Assembly: GCA_017627255.1 (NCBI GenBank)
Contig: JAGAHD010000184.1
Coordinates: 1-44,638, forward strand
Direction of reading: 5' to 3'
DNA: 44,638 bases
From: Bacteroidales bacterium
GTDB lineage: Bacteria > Bacteroidota > Bacteroidia > Bacteroidales > UBA932
Shown: positions 1 to 7,837 of the stretch, one piece after another
Position numbering within the stretch: the stretch's first letter is position 1
How the letters are laid out: the number at the start of each line of letters is the position of its first letter
The notes under the pieces: generated by a model
Told to the model about the DNA's origin: nothing
Seen by the model: only the letters and a program-made list of their open reading frames with translations
Database searches by the model: none
Translations under genes and position numbers: made by a program

Positions 1-31
1 ATTTTGAAAAAGAATTAAAGGTGATAATTGA

Positions 32-415
<384 letters not shown>

Positions 416-454
416 AAATGTTTGTTAATAAATAAATTGTGTTGTTTTACCTCC

Positions 455-477
455 TTGCGGGAGTCTCTTCCCCGCAA
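455..477 (-). promoter_or_regulatory. Leader hairpin upstream of rpsL
   Basis: In the predicted 5' leader the minus strand has a perfect 7-base inverted repeat, TTGCGGG then CCCGCAA, around a 9-base loop; one more G-T pair would close it further. It is followed by AGGAGG about 30 bases before the ATG. There is no U tract, so it is not an obvious terminator. It could be an autoregulatory or processing element of the ribosomal operon, but that is inference. Confidence 0.45.
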
Positions 478-487
478 TTTGGGTCGG

Positions 488-518
488 CAAAGATACGTAA
501 AATTTTTTAATTAACAAA
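488..518 (-). promoter_or_regulatory. rpsL (str operon) promoter, Bacteroidota type
   Basis: On the minus strand a TTTG (518-515) is separated by exactly 19 bases from TATCTTTG (495-488). This matches the Bacteroidota sigma-ABfr consensus TTTG / TAnnTTTG. Transcription would start near 482, giving a leader of about 65 nucleotides before the rpsL ATG at 415. Confidence 0.85.
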
Positions 519-566
519 GTTTTCAACAGGACAAATGTGGTGGACGGTTATTGTCGATGAAAATGT

Positions 567-574
567 TATCTTTG
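567..574 (+). promoter_or_regulatory. -7 box immediately upstream of the GH88 gene
   Basis: TATCTTTG at 567-574 matches the Bacteroidota -7 element TAnnTTTG. No clear TTTG lies 19-20 bases upstream, so the promoter is incomplete by consensus. A start site 5-6 bases downstream would fall on or next to the ATG at 580, implying a leaderless or nearly leaderless transcript. Confidence 0.5.
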
Positions 575-579
575 TCGTT

Positions 580-1755
580 ATGAGACACTTTGCACTGATC
601 CTGGCGGCTTTTGCCGCCCTTTCCTGCGGCCCCCGCCCGCAAGAAGAAACCATGACGCAGCTCGCGGAACGGGTCTTCCGCCTGGCCAGCCGCCAAACCA
701 TATACATGGACAGCCTGCTCTCCGCACGGCAGCAGGCCCCGGATGCCGTCCTGTGCCCCAGAACCTTCCAGGGAGACAGCCTCGTCACCTCGGACATCGG
801 CTGGTGGTGCAGCGGATTCTACCCCGGCGTGCTGTGGCAAGTCTATGAATACAGCGGAGACGAAACCTTCAAGGCTCTCGCCGTCAAGCATACCCGGCCG
901 CTGGAAGCCCTGCTCGGACGGGAAACCGACCACGACATCGGGTTCCAGCTGATGTCCAGTTTCGGCCGGATGGCCCGGGACACCGGCGACCCCTCGTGCG
1001 GAAGCATCCTCCGCGCTGGGGCCCGGACGCTTGCCGCCCGGTTCGTCCCCGAAGCCGGTGTGCTCCGGAGCTGGAACGGAAGCCGCTGGACCATCCCGGT
1101 CATCATCGACAACATGATGAACCTAGAGCTCCTGATGGACTATGGAGACCGCGAAGTGGCTGAAAAACACGCCCTCACGACCGCCCGGAACCATTTCCGC
1201 GAGGACGGCACCACTTTCCACCTGGTGGATTACGATTACGACGGGGCCATCCTCGGCCGCCAGACTGTCCAGGGCTATGCGGACAACTCCGCCTGGGCGC
1301 GCGGACAGGCCTGGGCCCTGTACGGATATGCCATGATGGCGCGAAAGGAGCGGGAAGCCGGCAACGCGGCGCTCGCGAAAACCTTCTATGACATCGCCGC
1401 CAAACTGGAAGGATGGATCCTTCCCCGCCTTCCGGAAGACGGGGTCCCGTACTGGGACTTTTCGCAGACCGACTACCGGGACGCCTCCGCAGGTGCCATC
1501 ATCGCCTCCGCCCTGCTGGACCTGCACGCCCTTCGGAACGGCGGGCCGGATGACCCGGCGCTGAAGACGGCTGAGAAGATTCTCCGCACCCTCGCCTCTC
1601 CTGACTATCTCTCTGAACCCGGGACCAACGGCGGCTTCCTCCTCCGGCACAGTGTCGGCAGCCTCCCGGGGAACTCCGAAGTGGATGTGCCCCTCACCTA
1701 TGCTGATTACTATTTCCTGGAGGCGCTGCTCGCTTTCCCGGAAAACGGGCGGTAG
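580..1755 (+). CDS. GH88 family unsaturated glucuronyl hydrolase, predicted lipoprotein
   Basis: The product resembles GH88 enzymes, which remove the 4,5-unsaturated uronic acid left at the end of oligosaccharides by polysaccharide lyases. I chose the ATG at 580 rather than the in-frame ATG at 535. It gives a signal sequence beginning MRHFALILAAFAA and ending in a Cys at about residue 16; the lipobox (ALSC) is weak but Cys-Gly follows. The segment SDIGWWCSGFYPG, the Asp in TDHDIGFQ and the Asp in IIDNMMNLELL correspond to the substrate-binding and two-aspartate catalytic regions of the family. GQAWALYGYAM and a DASAGAIIASALLDL helix complete the alpha6/alpha6 barrel pattern. At 391 residues it is of normal length. 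It diverges from rpsL and faces the polysaccharide operon, with which it may share uronate chemistry. Confidence 0.88.
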   Translation: MRHFALILAAFAALSCGPRPQEETMTQLAERVFRLASRQTIYMDSLLSARQQAPDAVLCPRTFQGDSLVTSDIGWWCSGFYPGVLWQVYEYSGDETFKALAVKHTRPLEALLGRETDHDIGFQLMSSFGRMARDTGDPSCGSILRAGARTLAARFVPEAGVLRSWNGSRWTIPVIIDNMMNLELLMDYGDREVAEKHALTTARNHFREDGTTFHLVDYDYDGAILGRQTVQGYADNSAWARGQAWALYGYAMMARKEREAGNAALAKTFYDIAAKLEGWILPRLPEDGVPYWDFSQTDYRDASAGAIIASALLDLHALRNGGPDDPALKTAEKILRTLASPDYLSEPGTNGGFLLRHSVGSLPGNSEVDVPLTYADYYFLEALLAFPENGR

Positions 1756-1784
1756 GCGCTTCGTGCAAACGGCCGCGAAAACGT

Positions 1785-2492
1785 GAATTTACCCCCTGAA
1801 ACAACACAAGTTATCCACTGGGGGTTGGCAGGACCGCCTGGCCCTTTTCAAGACAGGCTTCCCGGATGTGTCCGTCTACGCCTTCGTTTTGATGAGCAAC
1901 CACATCCATCTGCTGCTGGGTGGTCCCCGGTCCGCCTGCCAGGCATATTACAATGCCGTCATGCACCGGGTTTCCCTGATGCTCCGGAAGAAGTACGGAG
2001 TTTCCGGCGTCGTTCCCTTCGGCGAGAAATCGTGCCATATCGTCGAAGTGAAAGGCAAGGAGCATGTCACAAGGCAAAGATCTGTGTCCCGGGCGATTAT
2101 CCCTGGAGCTCATGCGGAACATACTTCTCGGCGCGTTTCCGCATGCAAGGGAAACCAGCCTCCGGCTTCACGGTACGGGCGTTGAGAAAACTGTTGAACT
2201 TGCTTTTGACAATGACGAGGCTGTCTTTTTGAGAAGGCTGAAGGAACCGGTCGAACTCCGGTCCGCCCGTTTATCCGGCAGGCCGATGGCCGTGAAATTC
2301 AGCGACCGGGAACTCGCGGAGCGACTCCCCGCCATCTGCCGGAATGAATGGAACGTGCAGGATTACAAGTTGCTGGGAGCGAAAGAACTCCTGCGCCTCT
2401 GCCAGATGATGTACCGGCGGTTCGGTGCCACGCCGGACCAGCTGCAACGTCTCCTGGGCGTTGACAAGTCCCGGCTGGAAGACTGGCTGTGA
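1785..2492 (+). pseudogene. Degenerate RAYT/Y1 (IS200-like) transposase relic
   Basis: Pieces of one REP-associated tyrosine transposase are spread over three frames. Frame 2 (about 1811-2075) reads QDRLALFKTGFPDVSVYAFV, then the HUH-like MSNHIHLLLGG and a segment ending HVTRQ. Frame 1 then carries the family hallmark GDYPWSSCGTYF (about 2090-2125). Frame 3 (about 2165-2492) carries the C-terminal helical DNA-binding tail ending QRLLGVDKSRLEDWL. At the frame 2 to frame 1 switch, the helix that should hold the catalytic tyrosine (usually YxxRNP) is missing. The N-terminus is also cut off: a stop lies at 1784 and no start fits. The element must therefore be inactive. The individual fragments are open for up to about 430 bases and could be mistaken for small genes. 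Confidence 0.78.
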
Positions 2493-2528
2493 ATCAGATG
2501 AAAAGCCAGCGGCGGAACAGGGCGCGTA

Positions 2529-2558
2529 CTGACCCCACTTTTTTTCAAGCAGGGTCAG
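2529..2558. repeat. Inverted repeat between convergent genes (terminator or REP-like end)
   Basis: CTGACCC at 2529-2535 and GGGTCAG at 2552-2558 form a perfect 7-base stem around a 16-base T-rich loop. It lies between the end of the transposase relic and the stop codon of the GNAT gene, which it overlaps. It could be a bidirectional transcription stop or a remnant of the REP-type hairpin that RAYT transposases act on. The sequence does not decide between these. Confidence 0.4.
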
Positions 2559-3118
2559 AACGCATAGGCAAGACGTTCGGACCCGTCCTCCAGAAAGATC
2601 ACCCCGCAATACGTGAAACCAGCCTTCGCAATGAGATGCTGCATGATATGGTTGTCCCGGTGCGTATCGATGCGGAGATGCGCATAGCGACGCTTTGCAA
2701 ATGCAATGACTGTCTGGAAAATGCCATGTATTTCGGGATAGCTGGCAATGCGGTGGAGAACTCCGTAAGGCTCCCCGGTCACCCATGCACCGTCAATGCG
2801 GGCATAGGTCGGTTCCGGCGAGGGAAGAAGGGCAAAATAGCCGACAATCCGGCGCCCGGCAGCCGCAGTGACGTCTCTGGCGAGCCGGTCTTCGGCCGGT
2901 CCCTCGATCAGGAAGGCTCCTCCCCGTTCTACGTCCCGCTGCAGAAGCTCCGCACCCGGGAAACCCGGCGCCGCCCACTGGTGGAAGTTCCCATCCGCAC
3001 GCATGATGGCCTTGGCCGCCTCGAACACCGGCAGGACGGCAGGAATGTCAGCGAGGGCGGCCGGTCGTACACGAAGGCAGTCTACCACCTGTCGTAATGG
3101 ATATTCTCCGGTTTCCAC
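2555..3118 (-). CDS. GNAT family N-acetyltransferase
   Basis: This is a GNAT-fold acyl-CoA transferase of the kind that opens with RVRPAALADIPAVLPVFEAAK. It ends with a motif reading RIDTHRDNHIMQHLIAKAGF, typical of a compact Bacteroidota GNAT subgroup of unknown substrate. Length is 187 residues from the ATG at 3118. The ATG overlaps the upstream nitroreductase gene by 37 bases. An in-frame GTG at 3088 overlaps that gene's stop and would give 177 residues starting just before the GNAT fold; either start is possible. The gene is cotranscribed with and downstream of the nitroreductase-like gene. No substrate can be inferred from the context. Confidence 0.85.
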   Translation of the reverse strand: METGEYPLRQVVDCLRVRPAALADIPAVLPVFEAAKAIMRADGNFHQWAAPGFPGAELLQRDVERGGAFLIEGPAEDRLARDVTAAAGRRIVGYFALLPSPEPTYARIDGAWVTGEPYGVLHRIASYPEIHGIFQTVIAFAKRRYAHLRIDTHRDNHIMQHLIAKAGFTYCGVIFLEDGSERLAYAF

Positions 3119-3693
3119 TTGTCCTTGGGCTGGTCGTCACCGGCAGGATAGCCGCAAGGCACCACGCAGTAAGGCGAGATGTTGTCCGGAAGGCCCAGCA
3201 CCTCGCGGGCGGGACCCATCCGGTCTTCGTACGGGTAGCATGCCGTCCAGACGGCGCCCAATCCCATGGCCTCGGCGGCAAGCAACAGGTTTTCCGTTGC
3301 TGCGGCGCAGTCAGCCGTCCAGTTGTGGTTCTCGGAGAGGGTCGTTTCACCGCCGGGACCGTCCGGGCGCTGCAAGGTGGTCTCGCCGCAGATAACAAAG
3401 ACGACGGGCGCCTTGGCAATCATCTTGTTGAAGCCGCTGGCGAGGACATCCTTGACTGCCTGGTCACGGACGACGACAAAGCGCCAGGGCTGGACGTTCA
3501 TGCCGGAAGGCGCCGCCATGGCAGCCCGAAGCAGGGTTTCCACCTGCGCGGGCGTAACATCCTGCCCCGTATAAGAACGGACGCTCTTGCGGGAAAAGAT
3601 GGTATCAAGGGCCGAAGGAGCCGCAGCCTGTTTCGGCGCACATGCCGCCGTCGCAAGGACGGCTGAAAAAAGAAGGAATCGGGATAGCTTCAT
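3082..3693 (-). CDS. Nitroreductase-family flavoprotein with an export signal
   Basis: The mature part is a nitroreductase-like FMN oxidoreductase. It has SRKSVRSYTGQDV at about 35-47, the FMN-contact segment AAMAAPSGMNVQPWRF at about 57-72, the helix ATENLLLAAEAMGLGAVW and the C-terminal GYPAGDD motif. It starts with an unusual export signal, MKLSRFLLFSAVLATAAC, whose Cys at about 18 could be lipidated (the lipobox TAAC is weak). Nitroreductases are usually cytoplasmic, so an envelope-located member is notable though known in Bacteroidota. At 203 residues it is a normal length. A -7 box TATTTTTG lies 28 bases upstream. The GNAT gene follows with overlap. The physiological electron acceptor is unknown. 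Confidence 0.88.
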   Translation of the reverse strand: MKLSRFLLFSAVLATAACAPKQAAAPSALDTIFSRKSVRSYTGQDVTPAQVETLLRAAMAAPSGMNVQPWRFVVVRDQAVKDVLASGFNKMIAKAPVVFVICGETTLQRPDGPGGETTLSENHNWTADCAAATENLLLAAEAMGLGAVWTACYPYEDRMGPAREVLGLPDNISPYCVVPCGYPAGDDQPKDKWKPENIHYDRW

Positions 3694-3720
3694 GGTATTT
3701 TATCATCCGTTACTGATTTG

Positions 3721-3728
3721 CAAAAATA
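3721..3728 (-). promoter_or_regulatory. -7 box of the nitroreductase-GNAT unit
   Basis: The minus strand reads TATTTTTG, a perfect TAnnTTTG match, ending 27 bases before the ATG at 3693. The -33 region at the right distance is only T/G-rich and has no exact TTTG. A leader of about 20 nucleotides is predicted. The 130-base gap to the upxY-like gene contains no other recognisable feature apart from a GC-rich hairpin without a U tract. Confidence 0.5.
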
Positions 3729-3823
3729 CAAATTTCACCGATAAAACCACCTGATTCTTCACGATTTCGGACTTCTGTCCAGCCCGCCGGGCCAGAGGCT
3801 TACGGGGAACGGAACTTCCTTTT

Positions 3824-4378
3824 TCAAATCCGTTCCAGAAATTCGAACGGAATTTTGGAGACGGCCACCACCGCCACGCCCTCAACGGCAACCAGCAGTT
3901 TACGGTCCCGCCGGATTCGCTTGACAATGCCTTCCGCTCCCTTGTAGATACCGTCGACGACCCGTACCCGCTCCCCGTTCCGGAATACGGGACGGTCTTC
4001 GCCCAGGAACTCGACATCCCGTCCCCCGCCCCGGGAGGTAACCAGAATGAACATGTCCATCTGGGCGTCCGGAATCGGTTCGGGCGCCCCGCCCGGCACC
4101 GCGCTGTACAGCATCACATCCGTGAAATGGTCCTGTTTGTAGGCAACCAGCCGGGAAGGACGCGTCCGTGCGAACAGCAGGGACGGCACGATGGGAACCT
4201 GCTCATAGACAAGCGCTCCTCCCCTCATCCTGTCCACCGTCTTCAGGGCCATGTAGGTCTGCATGCCCGCGTTTTCCAGGTCTGCCTTTACTTTAAGAAT
4301 CTGGCGGTTGAATACCCGCATGGCAAACCAGGAGACACCATCGGCCTTCGGGGAATGCCATTCCCTTTCGTTTTCCAT
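3824..4378 (-). CDS. UpxY/NusG-family transcription antiterminator
   Basis: The 184-residue product has the two-domain layout of UpxY proteins. These are specialised NusG paralogs that let RNA polymerase read through the leader of capsule operons in Bacteroides. The NGN domain (about 15-110) begins WFAMRVFNRQILKVKADLE and includes the YMALKTVDRMRGG and IVPSLLFAR segments. The KOW domain (about 130-184) reads FRNGERVRVVDGIYKGAEG. I chose the ATG at 4378 because the longer reading from 4444 adds a low-complexity stretch that is the leader. It lies downstream of the polysaccharide operon and is separated from it by the operon's largest gap (68 bases), with its own -7 box. UpxY genes normally come first in their operons, so this position is unusual. 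Confidence 0.88.
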   Translation of the reverse strand: MENEREWHSPKADGVSWFAMRVFNRQILKVKADLENAGMQTYMALKTVDRMRGGALVYEQVPIVPSLLFARTRPSRLVAYKQDHFTDVMLYSAVPGGAPEPIPDAQMDMFILVTSRGGGRDVEFLGEDRPVFRNGERVRVVDGIYKGAEGIVKRIRRDRKLLVAVEGVAVVAVSKIPFEFLERI

Positions 4379-4446
4379 AGTAGTTTCGCATAGTTTTTTG
4401 TTTAGTCCGGTGATCCCCCCTCTGTTCCGGCACCGACATTTCACCT

Positions 4447-6123
4447 TTACAAAAATAACCTTTCTTTTTCAAAAAAGAGAATCCGTTCCGCCCCGCAGTA
4501 TTTCAGCAGGCAGCCGGCGAGCCGCAGTTTCCATGATGCCCGGCACGAGGTCTTCCGGACGAAATCCGGAGCGTTGCCCCAGGCCCGGCATCCTTCCAGG
4601 ACAGGCCGGGGATTGCCGTTGAAATCAAACCCGCTCCCGGCGTTATCCCGGGAAATGCAGTTCCGCACCCGGTGCCGGACCCGCTGGCCCTCTCCCCCGA
4701 GTTTGAAACCGACCCCTGATCCCGTGCGCTTGACCGGCTTTCCCTCCCCTGAAAGATAACCGTTGCACGCAGCCTCGCAATCCTCCAGAAGGACAGGCCC
4801 CGTCGGACCGAGCGTACTCTTGTTATACAAATCGAAGCCGTCGTCGATATTATGGAATGCCCGGCAGCGGGAAAAGACATTGCCCCGTCCCACCGAAAGT
4901 TTGGCGCCGAATCCGTCCGCGTTCCGCCGGACGGTGTCGCAATTGTCATGGGAGACACAATCCACCATCCGGTTCCAGGCCGGCCATGACCGTTTGGAAG
5001 CTCCCGGAAAGCTGCAGAGCAGAATCCCCGTATCTCCGTTGAAGCAAGCCTCGCAGCCACGGACCGTATTGTGCGAGCCGCAGAGAAAAAGGCCGCAGGA
5101 AGGAGCATGGAGGAACACCAGCCCTTCGATCGTCCATTCATCCGCCCGGAGCGTCAATGCCGGGAGTTTTTCCCTCTGGCGAGACCCGTCTATGACAGCC
5201 TTTCCGGGATGCTCTGCCCGGAGGATGACAGGATGACCCGGCTCTCCGGAGCGGGAAGGGGGGATGTAATAGGGACCCTCCGCATAAACGCCGTCGGAGA
5301 GGATAATCTCGCACCCCGGCCCCGCCTGGCTCAACGCGGCGGCCAGCCCTTGCGGACCGCCTCCCGGAGATACGCGCAAAACGGAGCGGCGGAGCGCCGT
5401 TCCCTCCGGAAGGTCCGCCCAGGACAACAGGGTTCGATTGAACGGGTAATCCGGAACGATATGCTCAATGGCTTTCCGGGGAGTATGGCTCAGTCCGCCC
5501 GGTGTCTTCCCGAAACGGATATCCGTAATTTCCATTCTCATCTGTCCCGCCACGGCAAAACCGACATAAATCCGCCGGAGGTCCTGCCGAAGCAGGAAAT
5601 CGCAGCCGGGAAAGCGGATTGTTTCCCAGCCCGTGCCGGTCTGGACAGATGCCTCCAGCCCCTGGTCGGTCTTTACCAGCCGGAGACGGTGGATGTCTCC
5701 CGTCCGGATGGCATCCGGGTCGTTCGAGGTACGGAAAGTCCGGGTAGGATCCAGCCGCCGGCGTCCATCCTGCCGCAACCCCAGGAAACTGGTATAGCCT
5801 CCGACGATACGGAGCCCCAGGCTGTAATTCCTGCCATCCGGAGTCCTGAACCGGCCGACCAGGGCATGATTACGGAACCTGCAGTCCTCACGGGGAGCCG
5901 CCACCGTATCAACGGCCATGATTCCGTAGCCGGACTGGAAATCCGCACCGGAGGCATCGGCGACCACGAATGTCGCCTCCAGCGAAAAGTTTTCCTTCCG
6001 GGGATCGACCGCCCTGTAATACAGGACAAAAGAGTCCTCGCTATCGGCGAACTTTCCGGCGCCGGGACGCCCGAAGACTTTTCGGTCCCACCCCGAAATT
6101 CCGCGGTCCATCCTATATGTCAT
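4447..6123 (-). CDS. PL9-like parallel beta-helix polysaccharide lyase, no signal peptide
   Basis: The 558-residue protein has an N-terminal beta-sandwich-like region (about 1-215) and a C-terminal right-handed beta-helix. The helix matches polysaccharide lyase family 9 (pectate and rhamnogalacturonan lyases). RNADGFGAKLSVGRGNVF at about 401-418 and NIDDGFDLYNK at about 425-435 place four aspartates at 403, 427, 428 and 431. From memory, the calcium ligands of Pel9A (209, 233, 234, 237) have the same spacing. GVGFKLGGEG at about 470-479 supplies the likely catalytic Lys474. The start ATG at 6123 overlaps the stop of the upstream glycosyltransferase (ATGA). No signal peptide is visible. That is odd for a lyase; it may act inside the cell or leave by another route. 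Lyase activity is not proven. Confidence 0.75.
   Translation of the reverse strand: MTYRMDRGISGWDRKVFGRPGAGKFADSEDSFVLYYRAVDPRKENFSLEATFVVADASGADFQSGYGIMAVDTVAAPREDCRFRNHALVGRFRTPDGRNYSLGLRIVGGYTSFLGLRQDGRRRLDPTRTFRTSNDPDAIRTGDIHRLRLVKTDQGLEASVQTGTGWETIRFPGCDFLLRQDLRRIYVGFAVAGQMRMEITDIRFGKTPGGLSHTPRKAIEHIVPDYPFNRTLLSWADLPEGTALRRSVLRVSPGGGPQGLAAALSQAGPGCEIILSDGVYAEGPYYIPPSRSGEPGHPVILRAEHPGKAVIDGSRQREKLPALTLRADEWTIEGLVFLHAPSCGLFLCGSHNTVRGCEACFNGDTGILLCSFPGASKRSWPAWNRMVDCVSHDNCDTVRRNADGFGAKLSVGRGNVFSRCRAFHNIDDGFDLYNKSTLGPTGPVLLEDCEAACNGYLSGEGKPVKRTGSGVGFKLGGEGQRVRHRVRNCISRDNAGSGFDFNGNPRPVLEGCRAWGNAPDFVRKTSCRASWKLRLAGCLLKYCGAERILFFEKERLFL
4450..4457 (-). promoter_or_regulatory. -7 box of the upxY-like gene
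   Basis: On the minus strand TATTTTTG matches TAnnTTTG and overlaps the last codons and the stop region of the beta-helix gene. The expected start near 4444 gives a 5' leader of about 66 nucleotides. That leader carries a small CGGTG/CACCG hairpin (4435-4431 with 4412-4408). There is no exact -33 TTTG at 19 bases, although a TTTG lies 12 bases upstream. Confidence 0.5.
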
Positions 6124-7211
6124 CGCTTTCCCGTATCGTTCAACAACACATCCCTCCAAAGGGGGATGACCTGTTCAACAGAAAAAGCCCCGGCAAAACG
6201 GCGGCCCGCCTTGGAAAGGGATTCCCGGAGAGCCGGATTATCCGAGAGCCTCGACATCGCTGCAGCAAGCGCTTCCACATCCCGTTTCGGGGTCATCAGG
6301 CAGGCTCCGCTGTCCCCGATGAGTTCGGTCGCCCCCTCAAACTGGGTCGATATACAGGGAAGTCCCATCATCATGGCCTCCAACAGGGCGTTCGGCATGC
6401 CCTCGTAGTCGGACGACAGGACAAATTGTTCGGCGTCTGCGATACTGGCATGGACATCTGCATGGAATCCTTCCAGAATAACCTTTCCCTCGAGGCCGCT
6501 TTCCGCGATCACCTCCTTCGCATCAAATCCATCTTTGTCCTTGCCATAAAGATGAAGCGTGTATCCGGGGTGATCCCGCAGGAACAAGGCGAATGCCCGG
6601 ATCAGGAGCGTATGGTTTTTCTGCGGGTGCAACCGCCCCATCGTCACAATCTTTTTCCGGGGCGCCGCAGCCAGGCAGGACACCCGTATGGGATTGGGAA
6701 TGATAATTCCCTTTTTGCGGATCCGTGCCGGGAACATTTCCAGGGCTGTCCGAGTCTGGAAAATGACCTTGTCGCTCCTGGGATACGAAAGCAGGCAGCA
6801 TCTCCAGTAATGCTGCCCCTTTTCCATAGGATTGTTCCGCTCGGACATGACTTTTCGTCCGCCCCCGCCGGACAGGGCGTTCCACAGGTTTGCCGAGCGC
6901 AGGAAACTGAGCGTTACATCTACTTTCTCCCGCCTTTTCAAAGCCGTAATCTGCCGGCACAGACAAGTGAGCCGGCGAATCGGGAAAATGGCATAGCTGA
7001 TCTTTCCCAGCCACGCGAGGGCCGGTCCGTCGAATTCTTTCAGATACAGAATCCGGACCTTCTCCGGAACGGGATACTGCTCCGGCGTCGGAAATGTCAG
7101 AATCAAGACTTCACAATCGTTGGACAGCGCTTCGGCCAGTCGGCTTATGACCCGTTCAGCCCCGCCCCCGTACAGGGTCGGGACAATGATCAGCAGTTTC
7201 TTGTTCTCCAT
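6120..7211 (-). CDS. GT4-family glycosyltransferase
   Basis: This is a retaining GT-B glycosyltransferase. It has the N-terminal IIVPTLYGGGAERVISRLA segment at about 8-26 that opens GT4 enzymes. The nucleotide-sugar half contains VTMGRLHPQKNHTLLIRAF, and the donor-binding region reads SSDYEGMPNALLEAMMMG followed by GATELIG. I prefer the ATG at 7211 (MENKK), which has AGAGG seven bases upstream; an alternative ATG at 7235 overlaps the end of the previous gene by ten bases. Length is 363 residues, normal for the family. It follows the initiating sugar transferase directly and may add an early sugar. Donor and acceptor cannot be told from sequence. Confidence 0.9.
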   Translation of the reverse strand: MENKKLLIIVPTLYGGGAERVISRLAEALSNDCEVLILTFPTPEQYPVPEKVRILYLKEFDGPALAWLGKISYAIFPIRRLTCLCRQITALKRREKVDVTLSFLRSANLWNALSGGGGRKVMSERNNPMEKGQHYWRCCLLSYPRSDKVIFQTRTALEMFPARIRKKGIIIPNPIRVSCLAAAPRKKIVTMGRLHPQKNHTLLIRAFALFLRDHPGYTLHLYGKDKDGFDAKEVIAESGLEGKVILEGFHADVHASIADAEQFVLSSDYEGMPNALLEAMMMGLPCISTQFEGATELIGDSGACLMTPKRDVEALAAAMSRLSDNPALRESLSKAGRRFAGAFSVEQVIPLWRDVLLNDTGKR

Positions 7212-7225
7212 TTCTTGCCTCTTTT

Positions 7226-7837
7226 TTAAATCCATTCTCCGTCATAGTACAGCCGCCGGCCGGTCAGCGTCGCCATGATGATGCGGATGTCTTCCAGAAA
7301 GGAACAGTGGCTGCAATAATAGCGGTTGATTCTCACCTTGTCCGGATAAATCACTTCGTCATTGTAGCGCAAAGGATCCTCCACCGACGAGAGCAGCGTC
7401 TCTTCGTTCCGGTATTTCAACGTCGCCGGGCCGGTGATTCCAGGCCGGAACCGGAGGATTTCCCGATCCTCGCCCGTCAGTGCATCGGCATAACCGGGGA
7501 CGTCTGGCCGGGGTCCCACAAAGCTCATGTCTCCCTTCAGGACATTCCACAGTTCGGGAAGTTCGTCCAGTTTGCACCGGCGCAGCCGCGCCCCCAGCGG
7601 CGTCACCCGGGCGTCCCCTTTCACGCTGACGGGTCCGCCTCCCGCGTCCGCCGACATGGTCCGGAATTTCACCAGGGTAAAGAGCCGTCCGTCCTTTCCG
7701 ACCCTTTCCTGCCGGAACAGGACAGGACCGTCCGGCATGGTCAGGCGAATCGCAAGGGCGATGACGGCCAGCAGCGGGGACAAGACCAGAAGTCCCAGGA
7801 AAGAGACCGTCCGGTCGAAAATCCATTTCAGGATCAT
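7226..7837 (-). CDS. Initiating polyprenyl-phosphate sugar-phosphate transferase (small PGT)
   Basis: The protein is a 203-residue monotopic phosphoglycosyl transferase of the PglC/WcaJ C-terminal type. It moves a sugar phosphate from a UDP-sugar to undecaprenyl phosphate and so starts a repeat unit on the inner membrane. A single hydrophobic re-entrant helix (about 8-30) is followed by [12 protein letters not shown] at 57-61 and the signature [20 protein letters not shown] at 89-108. The latter holds the catalytic Asp91-Glu92 dyad. It lacks the large N-terminal region of WcaJ-type enzymes. Start and stop overlap the neighbours (ATGA with the UDP-xylose synthase gene). It is the only initiating enzyme seen in the window. 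Confidence 0.93.
   Translation of the reverse strand: MILKWIFDRTVSFLGLLVLSPLLAVIALAIRLTMPDGPVLFRQERVGKDGRLFTLVKFRTMSADAGGGPVSVKGDARVTPLGARLRRCKLDELPELWNVLKGDMSFVGPRPDVPGYADALTGEDREILRFRPGITGPATLKYRNEETLLSSVEDPLRYNDEVIYPDKVRINRYYCSHCSFLEDIRIIMATLTGRRLYYDGEWI

Noticed and set aside
1811..1818. TTATCCAC resembling a DnaA box
   Set aside because: A single eight-of-nine match inside a transposase relic, with no cluster of boxes and no origin-like context.
3770..3823. GC-rich hairpin (GCCC/GGGC) after the upxY-like gene as a terminator
   Set aside because: The stem contains wobble pairs and is not followed by a U tract; evidence is too weak to annotate.
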